Source: a virus
Reading direction: 5' to 3' (one strand)
DNA length: 20,050 bases
IMG/VR virus record: IMGVR_UViG_3300030107_003264
Location: 1 to 20,050 of that record
A program made the translations under genes and the position numbers. Below, in pieces: positions 9,501 through 14,860 of this stretch. How positions within the stretch are numbered: position 1 is the first letter of the stretch; each line of letters opens with the position of its first letter. The notes under the pieces were generated by a model. The model was not told the origin of the DNA, did not search any database, and saw nothing but the letters and a program-made list of their open reading frames with translations.

Positions 9501-10187
9501 TATAATATTGTTTCTCTCAAAACCTAATACGCTGTCAGCTGTAAACCATACTACAGAATCATCACTAACATCAATTGTAATGTCAGTATCTACGGTTACT
9601 TTCCACTTAGATTCAGTTGTGTCATATGCAATGTCTGTGACAGTAATGTTATTAGTAGATAAAGGATAAGTATCACTAGACATTTTCATCCCAACTCTTA
9701 TACCCGTTTGGTTTGTTGTAACACCAGCACCTAAAGTAATATAAAAACTATTGGTCGTGGTAATATCAGCAGAGACAGTTGCGTTAACCCTAAATATATC
9801 TACAAAAACGTACGTCTGATACTCTCTTATAACGTCGTACTCTATAATATAATTAGCGCCTTTTGCAAGTGAAGCACCAGTGGTAGGGTTTATATCAGAA
9901 TTAACAAAATAGTAGATTTTATCTTTATCTGGAGCAGCTATCGAACCAACACACACTCCTCCTGAAAGATCAGTAATACCCCCACTATTTGCTTGTGTGA
10001 CATCAGTGCCGAGTATATTATTTATTTTTATATTACCACGTAACGTCTGTACGACGCCAGAATTAGACCCCTCTGATGTTGTCACCTCTATATTTGTAGC
10101 ATCTCTATAATCACCTTCTTGAACTAATCTCTCGTCGAGATCTTTATTCATTCGGCCATTACTAAACGTATGTTTTAACTCCGGCAT
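3519..10187 (-). CDS. Giant nozzle/tail-stabilization-type protein
   Basis: 2222 residues, by far the largest gene here. The N-terminus (about residues 5-52) carries the pattern GRMNKDLDERL, then YRDATNIEV, then GVVQTLRGN. This resembles the opening of T7 gp12 / P22 gp10 nozzle proteins and crAss-like stabilization proteins, which close the tail channel. Propeller-blade-like segments occur near 230-250 (DDFLFWTDNETEPKKINI) and near 1885-1932 (GDYGISTNPES, MYFADINRGKVLAL). Residues ~480-570 (FPRFSYRWKYSDGEYS) and ~1575-1605 (NPAIWETEP, DIYYQAS) match blocks I recall from marine phage structural proteins. Residues ~960-1395 are an unusual Gly/Asn/Ser/Trp-rich stretch. P22 gp10 and T7 gp12 are about 470 and 790 residues, so this is much longer. 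It starts three bases after the connector gene and in the same frame. I see no internal stop or frameshift. Assignment is by pattern and position. Confidence 0.8.
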   Translation of the reverse strand: MPELKHTFSNGRMNKDLDERLVQEGDYRDATNIEVTTSEGSNSGVVQTLRGNIKINNILGTDVTQANSGGITDLSGGVCVGSIAAPDKDKIYYFVNSDINPTTGASLAKGANYIIEYDVIREYQTYVFVDIFRVNATVSADITTTNSFYITLGAGVTTNQTGIRVGMKMSSDTYPLSTNNITVTDIAYDTTESKWKVTVDTDITIDVSDDSVVWFTADSVLGFERNNIITGINIVDDFLFWTDNETEPKKINIPRSIAGTGGTEYLIGGGNGGLNGANNNATTIPFNGDTGYFHTRLVIDDPTSNVVNYIVVMHPDTNEAVYVEESNITVIKKSPNTTLDLDMYRTSVSRVNPTTGEENLTQTTATNINDPILFAGNVGDTTGPFPVGYTVTGVNFDQPVDYREGDVLLFENLDGASLDSASDENTRDVRVEVVSGPATYPGNLAVGPFDLEILAIKESVTTANDQWKVVLEDKDTLFNFKFPRFSYRWKYSDGEYSTFAPWSEIAFLPDYFDYQPKKGHNLGMKNMLRGLRIKGYHPHRDTIPQDVVAIDILYKEAGKPTVYTVKTITPKDPQPLWPDTDDGANNQRGEFELDTDMIHSIVPSNQLLRPWDNVPKKALAQEVSANRIIYGNYVQGYDVRFAPKLNLSISSGTVKGYPKPSVKTMRDYQVGIVFSDKYGRETPVLTTKDSSIRCLKLNSDKANCIKVQLDESMSSDIPSWAEYYSFYVKETSVEYYTMSMDRWYNASDGNIWLSFPSSERNKVMEEDFLVLKKAHGTEGIVHEKAKYRVIAIENEAPDFIKTRRVSLGSMLNYADGDQSLPIGAGGLGYPLPETRFVMIDKEAFQTAFGDQMHIDPPERLFIRITSGGEYSSQHYRVSKVASGENEDKVKITVTRSFGEDMSFTSTDGTFNGAIDGITLELTEERIENHPEFDGRFFVKIFKDDVLDQYVTEALPEAWFTNMAWPIGYINNNGYVNAGTRLAAGADSSLLGTPPGISGTIPNNAVYAMPSDQSWQHNTNGQNMEVANQWERHYTSSNYPHGICHPTEYDWSNLSGYDANDYSEGAQYLWFNNDTDSDYWGETTSNMSICSIRAINGATENEIQRYRALDGVPGSGILGGFDDQSGEAGNSYEGSDQLNNCVAHVNWGIPARKFWVKVNSKDRFFIDGATAYQLAGSKRDLPGNRFTTLNVTPNSGGYLSLTSTYEQGDGSFEDYTDNGGTLPIASGAGYMTEMVPRGNWLGHSLVGDNALLIGNTYIDGSPYPPFTAKGPTSFWPGGPSANYYANDLCLEAYSDDYGASNMNPGNYYSNTAPDGFDCSFPYTGSPSGITTNEFIPSGGGGDFQWWHSNTSGGTPSRGIWNPPGWDGSAIDLSWSSWNDPSGDSWGVAEDSGALPHTLANVQDLIGSSAWEFIRELVTPGTKFRFKRDPDKQVYTVYPYMQPYTDQGYDNSSIYKAGTTIYDGAWGIRNCTIGGSSHYWMNHDAGAEEWNQGEVNPGPNRALYAQYNRRQRWTILVKPKIGDTEHGYNPIHGTDPDTIDSVTDTNWRRALQHDGMGAGDVIEIVTPFATQETFYTENPAIWETEPRESVELDIYYQASRLIPLKLNKKTIEEYIPVGSTFKTYGYHNPILGPGSTGVIQGEKTHTVAYHTDGNTIRFNQTFTYLNGEIGGITGTLSGTPQMISGQAQYGGTEELVSMTQGTPVEFTLPDGSTSTLVLAADAVGGYDTLSFEGDITTENAEYKLFSQTHKLGWKNCWSFANGVESDRIRDDFNAPQVDNGVKASATLGNRRVTEEHKKYGVIWSGVYNSNSGVNDTNQFIAAEAITKDINPTHGSIQALKARDTRLIMFCEDKVLRAETNRDVLFNADGNSQVVASNKVVGAANAYQGDYGISTNPESLVATPYSMYFADINRGKVLALSGEGVRPISDLGMKDYFADTTNSYIDKVIGTWDERKNEYNISIGKKYNSNQKLYHDQVTASYSENSKGWTSFKTFYKTYQTEPSEIQGLEGGLSLNNKYYTFLDGHIWQHHIESQPRNNFYGVQYTSDITAIFNDTPEAVKSFNTINYEGSQAKITNWDDSTVGVDGVGFYNNDLTTGTGASIGTTSIDNVTDGEYHNLGDTIPGWYTSSIVTNLQSCGILEFKDKEGKWFAYPTGDSTTLSNLDEKEFSVQGLGIATLTHDDPTLTAPITISLENNTSTTYNPDTEIDGNTDGGADGVWDVTAD
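6000..7305 (-). other. Gly/Asn/Ser/Trp-rich central region of the giant tail protein
   Basis: This segment encodes roughly residues 960-1395 of the 2222-residue tail protein. It is dense in Gly, Asn, Ser, Asp, Tyr and Trp, with Trp pairs and Trp/Pro/Gly clusters (QWWHSNTSGG, WNPPGWDG, WSSWNDPSGDSW) and scattered Cys. Charged residues are sparse compared with the flanks. Such composition is common in loop-rich, exposed or carbohydrate-facing domains, so a surface-displayed insertion in the nozzle is possible. I do not recognise a family. The boundaries are approximate and based on composition. Confidence 0.5.
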
Positions 10188-10190
10188 GCC

Positions 10191-11123
10191 TTAGTGTTTA
10201 ATTATTTTAGATTGACCTCTTAGTATTTGAGTTAACTCTTCTATCTTGAGATTAGATAATCGTAGTTTTGCTTTTCTAGTTTCTGCAAACCTCTCTTTCT
10301 TAATAGTTTGTAATACTCCTGCTGGAGCATCTTTCCTTGCAGATAATACACCGTATAATATATGCTTGTATATTGCTTCTTCAGCAAGTTTAGGAACGTA
10401 AGACGAGCTCAAGCTTATACTTGATGAACTTCCAGAGATACCATCGCTTATGTATTTCAACACCACTGTCTTACCACTAACGTTAGAACTAAAGTGGAAC
10501 TTACCTTGAGTTTCATCAATAAAAAATGTACCGTTAGCTTGTGCGTGCTCTGGATCTAATCCGTATCTCCCGCCAATTAACTCACCATACGAGTCGTCGA
10601 TTTCATCAGCGTTAGTATCGCCAATATCGGTTGATGATTGTGATTTAAAGTTTTCAGAACTCGTTGACCCATAGTTACCATCTACGGCTGCTGTTCTACT
10701 AAAACCATTATATGTTGTAAATCCAGTAGTAAAACCACCCCATGTTTCAACAGATTCATTTACGTCGAACGGATTACCTGACTTACTTGTAGGATATAAT
10801 CGTCTAAATGTTCCGTTGCCATCCACCCATTGTAAACTAACGTAATTAACGTAGTCTACTGGCATAACTAAAACTAATGTAGACGGTATTTCTACCTCTA
10901 TATCTCTCGTGCACTTTAATGTGTCGTAACTAAGCTCCTGTAAACTACGAATAGCATGGAACGTAATATCAGCCAATAAAACGCCTTCACATAACTTACC
11001 TTCTCCAACATACGTAGCGGCGAATGAGTCAATAATATCTTGTAAAGATATTTGCCTATAGTTACCAAAGTCAGTGGTAGTATTATCGTAATACTCAGAA
11101 GGAAGTTGTTTTAATATACCCAT
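10191..11123 (-). CDS. Neck/ring connector protein, crAss-like type
   Basis: 310 residues. The N-terminal helical half (about 20-101) reads NYRQISLQDIIDSF, FHAIRSLQELSYDTLK, then MPVDYVNYVSLQWVDG. The C-terminal helices (about 245-310) include YVPKLAEEAIYKHILYG, RFAETRKAKLRLSNLK and a basic end (RGQSKIIKH). I recall this two-part pattern from head-to-tail connector proteins of marine and crAss-like phages, sometimes labelled P22 gp4-like. The middle (about 120-235) is Ser/Thr/Gly-rich and probably variable or loop-forming. Such proteins stack as a ring between portal and nozzle. Its place between another connector candidate and the nozzle-type gene supports this. It begins three bases after the previous stop in the same frame, with no Shine-Dalgarno sequence. 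Exact ring number is unknown. Confidence 0.75.
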   Translation of the reverse strand: MGILKQLPSEYYDNTTTDFGNYRQISLQDIIDSFAATYVGEGKLCEGVLLADITFHAIRSLQELSYDTLKCTRDIEVEIPSTLVLVMPVDYVNYVSLQWVDGNGTFRRLYPTSKSGNPFDVNESVETWGGFTTGFTTYNGFSRTAAVDGNYGSTSSENFKSQSSTDIGDTNADEIDDSYGELIGGRYGLDPEHAQANGTFFIDETQGKFHFSSNVSGKTVVLKYISDGISGSSSSISLSSSYVPKLAEEAIYKHILYGVLSARKDAPAGVLQTIKKERFAETRKAKLRLSNLKIEELTQILRGQSKIIKH

Positions 11124-11126
11124 TGA

Positions 11127-11876
11127 TTATTGATTTTGAAGTTGTTGCTCACCTTGGTTGTACTGAGCAATAGTTGTTGTAAGTGCTGTTTTATTCATAA
11201 CAATTCCAGCTAGCTCCAAGATCTTATAGACAAGAGTATCTTCTTCTGATACGTGTAGCTCAAAGTCTGTGCTGGCATAAGAGTTATATAGAGCTTTGCT
11301 ATTTACAACGACATACGCCCAGTTTACGTCCAAAGGAACTCTAAAGCATTCTACAGTTATGTCTGTTGTTTCTTCAGCTGTATGATCAGAATCAGTACCG
11401 CCAGCATATACAACTATGTCTCTACCGGTTATCCTGTTGTTTGTATAAAAAGGGGCTTGATTATCTACAGTTGCCATGTGCCTAAGTGATTTCCTTAATC
11501 TTTGAGCATCGTGCATAGATACTTTTTGACAAGGTTCATCACCTAGTAGTATAACACCTGTTTGAAATACATCACGATTAGAGTCTCCTACAAGAACTGT
11601 CTCAGGGAATGTATGCCCATTAACTACAGGTAGAAACTCAGAAAACGGAGCTAATTTTCTATCCAATAACTCACTTATATTTGTTTCATCTATCTCGTTA
11701 GATTTGTTAGCGTCAGCTACTTCTCTAGCATTTTTATGATAAAAGTAACTCTCAAATATTGACATTTGAGCTTGGTTAGCAAGCAAGTTAAACTCCTGCG
11801 GTGTTATATAACCTCGCTGCTCTTTGTTAGCTAAAGCTAATACTCTTTGATATACTGTGTCTACACTTACTGCCAT
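11127..11876 (-). CDS. Head-tail adaptor/ring-type protein
   Basis: 249 residues. The N-terminus is helical (VYQRVLALANKEQRGYITPQ, then EFNLLANQAQMSIFESYFY, residues ~8-44) and the C-terminus has another helix pair (STDFELHVSEEDTLVYKILE, then LAGIVMN, about 203-229) with a Gln-rich tail. The centre (about 80-200) is mostly beta. I recall this arrangement from adaptor-like virion proteins of marine podoviruses and crAss-like phages, which sit on the portal ring. Its place upstream of the connector and nozzle-type genes fits. The start follows a ten-base AT-rich gap after the previous stop. No enzymatic motif is visible. Role is inferred from pattern and gene order. Confidence 0.7.
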   Translation of the reverse strand: MAVSVDTVYQRVLALANKEQRGYITPQEFNLLANQAQMSIFESYFYHKNAREVADANKSNEIDETNISELLDRKLAPFSEFLPVVNGHTFPETVLVGDSNRDVFQTGVILLGDEPCQKVSMHDAQRLRKSLRHMATVDNQAPFYTNNRITGRDIVVYAGGTDSDHTAEETTDITVECFRVPLDVNWAYVVVNSKALYNSYASTDFELHVSEEDTLVYKILELAGIVMNKTALTTTIAQYNQGEQQLQNQ

Positions 11877-11886
11877 GGTTTTAGTT

Positions 11887-12363
11887 TTATATGCTTGCTA
11901 CGAAAATTTCTAAATCTACGGTGGCTGCATCAGCTCTAGCGTGTATATTAACTAGATCGCCTAAGTTATCCATAGAGGCACCACTCGCTTCCCTAGCGTC
12001 AAAAGTGTTTACAACACCACCCTCTAGATTTGAATTATAAATAAAAGATTGGCCATGATCGACTAGTACAATAAACGTATCATTATCCTCGTTTTTAAAT
12101 GTTAGAACAACCCAATTAGTATCATCTCTATTTGTTATTCTAATATATCTAACATTACCTTCAATGAATTGCCCAGCTCCAGCAGTTGTATCCATTTTAA
12201 TTATCTCCGTGTGAGAAGTGTGAGGTATTGATACTATTCTTTTTGATATCTCGTTTATACCAGATATCGAAAACGTGTTTGTTGAACTGTAGTCTTCTCC
12301 TTTGAGAATAATTGATTCCTTCAAAGAAACCGTTAGTGTTGATGCGGTTACTGTACTTGCCAT
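11887..12363 (-). CDS. Small beta-rich virion protein, possible capsid accessory
   Basis: 158 residues. Nearly the whole protein is predicted beta strand: TLTVSLKESIIL near the N-terminus, RYIRITNRDDTNWVVLTF in the middle, and VDLEIFVASI at the end. There is no signal peptide, membrane helix or Cys. Its size, beta content and position just after capsid-region genes would suit a decoration, trimer or head-fibre protein, but no motif proves it. I recall similar short proteins in marine phage structural modules without assigned function. A C(UUCG)G hairpin lies about 20 bases upstream of the start, so its translation begins just downstream of that structure. Confidence 0.7.
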   Translation of the reverse strand: MASTVTASTLTVSLKESIILKGEDYSSTNTFSISGINEISKRIVSIPHTSHTEIIKMDTTAGAGQFIEGNVRYIRITNRDDTNWVVLTFKNEDNDTFIVLVDHGQSFIYNSNLEGGVVNTFDAREASGASMDNLGDLVNIHARADAATVDLEIFVASI

Positions 12364-12382
12364 AATTCGTTTTTATAGTTTA

Positions 12383-12406
12383 GTGACCACCCCGAAGGGT
12401 GGCCAC
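12383..12406 (-). ncRNA. C(UUCG)G intergenic hairpin
   Basis: In minus-strand RNA the arms GTGGCCACCC and GGGTGGTCAC pair over 10 bp around a UUCG loop closed by C-G, an exceptionally stable tetraloop. One pair is G-U on the minus strand but A-C on the plus strand, so the structure belongs to minus-strand RNA. It starts 16 bases after the stop of the upstream gene and ends about 20 bases before the next start. No U-run follows, so it may be a processing or mRNA-stabilizing element, or an imperfect terminator. Confidence 0.7.
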
Positions 12407-12421
12407 CCAACTAAGTGATTA

Positions 12422-13270
12422 TTAATTTAATCGTTTTTCTATATTGGAGTATATCTCCATTCCTTCATCAGTTTTAAACCAAGCGGCTAAAGCTGAGTAT
12501 GGATGTTCGTCAAAAGGAACTGTGAATAGTTTTCTGTCAGTGCTTCCCCATGAGAACGTTCTTTGATCTTGAGATAGCTTGATTATCCCCATTTCATTTG
12601 CTTTAATTCCAAAGTTTCTAAGAATAACGTTATCGTCATTTATTAACTCTAAGAACAACTTTGGATTCTTCTTAGCATATAGTAATAAATCACGCTTAAG
12701 CTCCTTAGAACTCATCTTAGATACGTTAGAACCAATCTCTACTCTCATAACAGCCTCTGCCATATCAATATCTAGATTTTTAGCTGCCATTAGAGCTTCT
12801 ACTTCAAACTCTAACCAATCAAGTTGTGTTTCAGCAACAACTTGCGGTTTGTATTCGAAATACAACATATCTTTATCTGGGTGATATAAAGAAAGTAGTT
12901 TTTGGAGTGTCTGCTTTTCGCGCGTTACGTGTAAAGCTCCATTTCTAAAAACAATGTGAGATAATCTTTGTTCACCTTTCATCTCATCTACAAACGGTGT
13001 TCTTTGATTCGCACAGTATTTCAACTCTCTTTCGTATCCTTTGTCTTCGTCGAAATAGTATATATTACTACCTCTTATTGTTCTTGATAAAGGTCTTTGC
13101 TTGTTTTTTAAGTAATAAACCTTATCTTCAATTACCCAAGAATCTTTTTTAGGTAATTCTTTTTCTACAACAGGTCTAGGTTTAGGCTCTGGTTTTGGAG
13201 CTTCTACCACTACTGTTTCTTCTACGTAGGGTTCTTCGACCTCTACTTTTTTTGTTTGCTTTTTAGCCAT
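12422..13270 (-). CDS. Conserved-looking virion-module protein of unknown function
   Basis: 282 residues. The first ~45 residues are a disordered-looking tail rich in Lys, Glu, Val and Pro (KPEPKPRPVVEKELPKK). A compact domain follows, with FDEDKGYERELKY (73-85), TPFVDEMKGEQRLSH (91-105) and TLQKLLSLYHPDKD (121-134). The C-terminal part is helical, with SSKELKRDLLLYAKKNP (187-203), then LSQDQRTFSWGS and VPFDEHPYSALAAWFKTDEG. I recall this pattern from genes directly after the capsid gene in marine phages, with no function known to me. A head-associated role is suggested only by position. The gene is bracketed by two UUCG hairpins, so it may have its own mRNA level. Confidence 0.7.
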   Translation of the reverse strand: MAKKQTKKVEVEEPYVEETVVVEAPKPEPKPRPVVEKELPKKDSWVIEDKVYYLKNKQRPLSRTIRGSNIYYFDEDKGYERELKYCANQRTPFVDEMKGEQRLSHIVFRNGALHVTREKQTLQKLLSLYHPDKDMLYFEYKPQVVAETQLDWLEFEVEALMAAKNLDIDMAEAVMRVEIGSNVSKMSSKELKRDLLLYAKKNPKLFLELINDDNVILRNFGIKANEMGIIKLSQDQRTFSWGSTDRKLFTVPFDEHPYSALAAWFKTDEGMEIYSNIEKRLN

Positions 13271-13296
13271 AATATAATATAATAAAAATTAATATA

Positions 13297-13326
13297 AAAC
13301 TACCCCACCCGAAGGTGAGGTAGTTT
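13297..13326 (-). terminator. Terminator-like C(UUCG)G hairpin after the capsid gene
   Basis: In minus-strand RNA, AAACTACCTCACC pairs with GGTGGGGTAGTTT over 13 bp around a UUCG loop closed by C-G. One pair is G-U on the minus strand but C-A on the plus strand, which fixes the direction. It begins 13 bases after the capsid stop, and the last stem bases run into TTTTATATTAATTTTTATT, a U-rich tract. This fits an intrinsic terminator, probably leaky because I see no clear promoter before the next gene. Confidence 0.8.
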
Positions 13327-13339
13327 CAACAAATATAGT

Positions 13340-14821
13340 TTACTTCATCAACATGAAGTTGTTAGCACCTTGTACTACTAAGCAACGCTCAGATAGCATG
13401 TGGATTTCCATCGCGTCAAGCGCTGATGTAGTCGCACCAACAGATCCAGTTGTCCAAGTCTTAAACTTACGATTATCAGTTTGAGACGCTCTGTAACGAA
13501 CGTGTAGGAAAGGACGCTTAAGGTTCTTACCTAACTGCTGATCGTATACTGTAGAAGTACCAGCTGGAATAATAACTCCACGGATAGCTTCTGATCCAGC
13601 AGTAGCGTTAATACCACCACGTGTAGCTAGATCGTTTAAGTAACGGAAATCAGACTTGTAGAAGTCATAAGATCCGCGACGGAAGCCAGAGAAGCCAAGG
13701 TTTAGAGCCATGTCTTCGTCGTTTTCAAACACTCCGTAAGAAGTACCACCAGCACCGTAAGAATTCATAGACGCAAGCATGTCGTCAATAGCTAAGCTAG
13801 TTGAACGGTTTACAAACATCATGTTTTCTTCAATAGCACCTTGCTTATCGAATTCTGCTAAGATAGCGTCAAACTCTGCTAGGTCAGTAGCAGCGTTAAC
13901 TCCAGTAACTCCAGAGGTGATGTTTCCACGATCTTCGATAGCCGCGAATAAACCTTCTGTACCAACATTGTTTGCAGATGCACCTAGTTCAGTATCTACA
14001 ACGTTAGCTCCAGAACCTCTAACAGCTTCAAGCATAGTCATCTCTAAGTAGTCAGTGAAACGAGCGCGTGTATCAGCTTCAGCTTTTAGGTACCATAAGT
14101 AACCTGACTGTCCGTCTTCAGCTGCAACTTCAACCCAACCAATACGAGAAGCATCAGAACCAGAAACCACGTAGTTATCCTTCATGATAATTGGCTTGTT
14201 GCTAAACGACTTGAATGAAGCTTCGTTTGATCCTCTTTGCGACGCTGTTTGACTGTCATAAGTGTCGCCTTTCTTGAACTCAGAACCGATAACAAGTAGA
14301 GTACACCCACCAGCTGTTGTAGCAAGCGCGCTTAAATCTACAGCGTCATACGCCATAAGCGAAATCTCGTTTGAGTTGTCAGTGACAGTCTTAACCATAG
14401 CACGAACAACAGCTCCAGGCGTTGAAAGTAGAACTATGTCGTGGTTACGAACACCGTGATCGTCACCAACAGCACTAGTACCAAACCCATCGGCTAGTAA
14501 GTTTCCGTCGATATCAGATGTAACTGTGAATGTACCGTTAGTATCACCTGTCTGGGCAATAGTACCCTTAAGTGATATATGTAATCTAGACTGCTCAGAC
14601 CAGATAACCTGATCAGCTGTCATAGATTCTTCAGCCCCTACTTGAGCAAGGAATCCTGAGATTGTTCTGTTTCCGAACACCTCAGCCTCTTTCTCCATAA
14701 GGTCTGGTACGTATTGTTGACCCCATCCTGATGTAGATGAAAGGTCTAAGTAATTTGAAGATAGCACCTGCTGCTGTGGAGCTGGAACGCTATTCAAATT
14801 TCCTCCTGCTGTTATAGCCAT
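13340..14821 (-). CDS. Major capsid protein, crAss-like type
   Basis: 493 residues, close to the ~490 of crAss-like capsid proteins. Near the N-terminus are SGWGQQYVPDLMEKEAEVFG (31-50) and TADQVIWSEQSRL (68-80). The C-terminal third holds LATRGGINA and GVIIPAGTSTVYDQQLGKNL, then KRPFLHVRYRASQ and the end AMEIHMLSERCLVVQGANNF. I recall these blocks from marine phage capsid proteins, which would have the HK97 fold; the fold itself is not readable here. It follows portal and scaffold candidate, as expected, and is followed by a terminator-like hairpin. Arginine is CGT or CGC at 16 of 21 positions, unlike sampled sites in the giant tail gene. The leader is very A-rich (AATTAAGAAAAAATG), consistent with strong initiation in Bacteroidota. 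No protease-processing site can be read. Confidence 0.85.
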   Translation of the reverse strand: MAITAGGNLNSVPAPQQQVLSSNYLDLSSTSGWGQQYVPDLMEKEAEVFGNRTISGFLAQVGAEESMTADQVIWSEQSRLHISLKGTIAQTGDTNGTFTVTSDIDGNLLADGFGTSAVGDDHGVRNHDIVLLSTPGAVVRAMVKTVTDNSNEISLMAYDAVDLSALATTAGGCTLLVIGSEFKKGDTYDSQTASQRGSNEASFKSFSNKPIIMKDNYVVSGSDASRIGWVEVAAEDGQSGYLWYLKAEADTRARFTDYLEMTMLEAVRGSGANVVDTELGASANNVGTEGLFAAIEDRGNITSGVTGVNAATDLAEFDAILAEFDKQGAIEENMMFVNRSTSLAIDDMLASMNSYGAGGTSYGVFENDEDMALNLGFSGFRRGSYDFYKSDFRYLNDLATRGGINATAGSEAIRGVIIPAGTSTVYDQQLGKNLKRPFLHVRYRASQTDNRKFKTWTTGSVGATTSALDAMEIHMLSERCLVVQGANNFMLMK

Positions 14822-14860
14822 TTTTTCTTAATTTTTAAATTTACTTTTTATTTTTAATTT
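14822..14860 (-). promoter_or_regulatory. A-rich translation-initiation leader of the capsid gene
   Basis: The minus-strand bases before the capsid ATG include AAATTTAAAAATTAAGAAAA and contain no GGAGG-like element. Such A-rich leaders are the usual initiation signal in Bacteroidota, where Shine-Dalgarno sequences are weak. The outer part overlaps the end of the scaffold-like gene (which stops at 14841). No recognisable promoter was found in it. Confidence 0.5.

Noticed and set aside
9274-9669. A 131-residue plus-strand open frame inside the giant tail gene
   Set aside because: It is antisense to a continuous long gene with family-like protein blocks, and shows no own start signal or neighbours.
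3519-10187. Stop-codon reassignment in the large tail gene, as in some crAss-like phages
   Set aside because: All long genes here are open with the standard code and have no internal TAG or TGA, so recoding is not needed. Only the junction at 273-275 leaves the question open.
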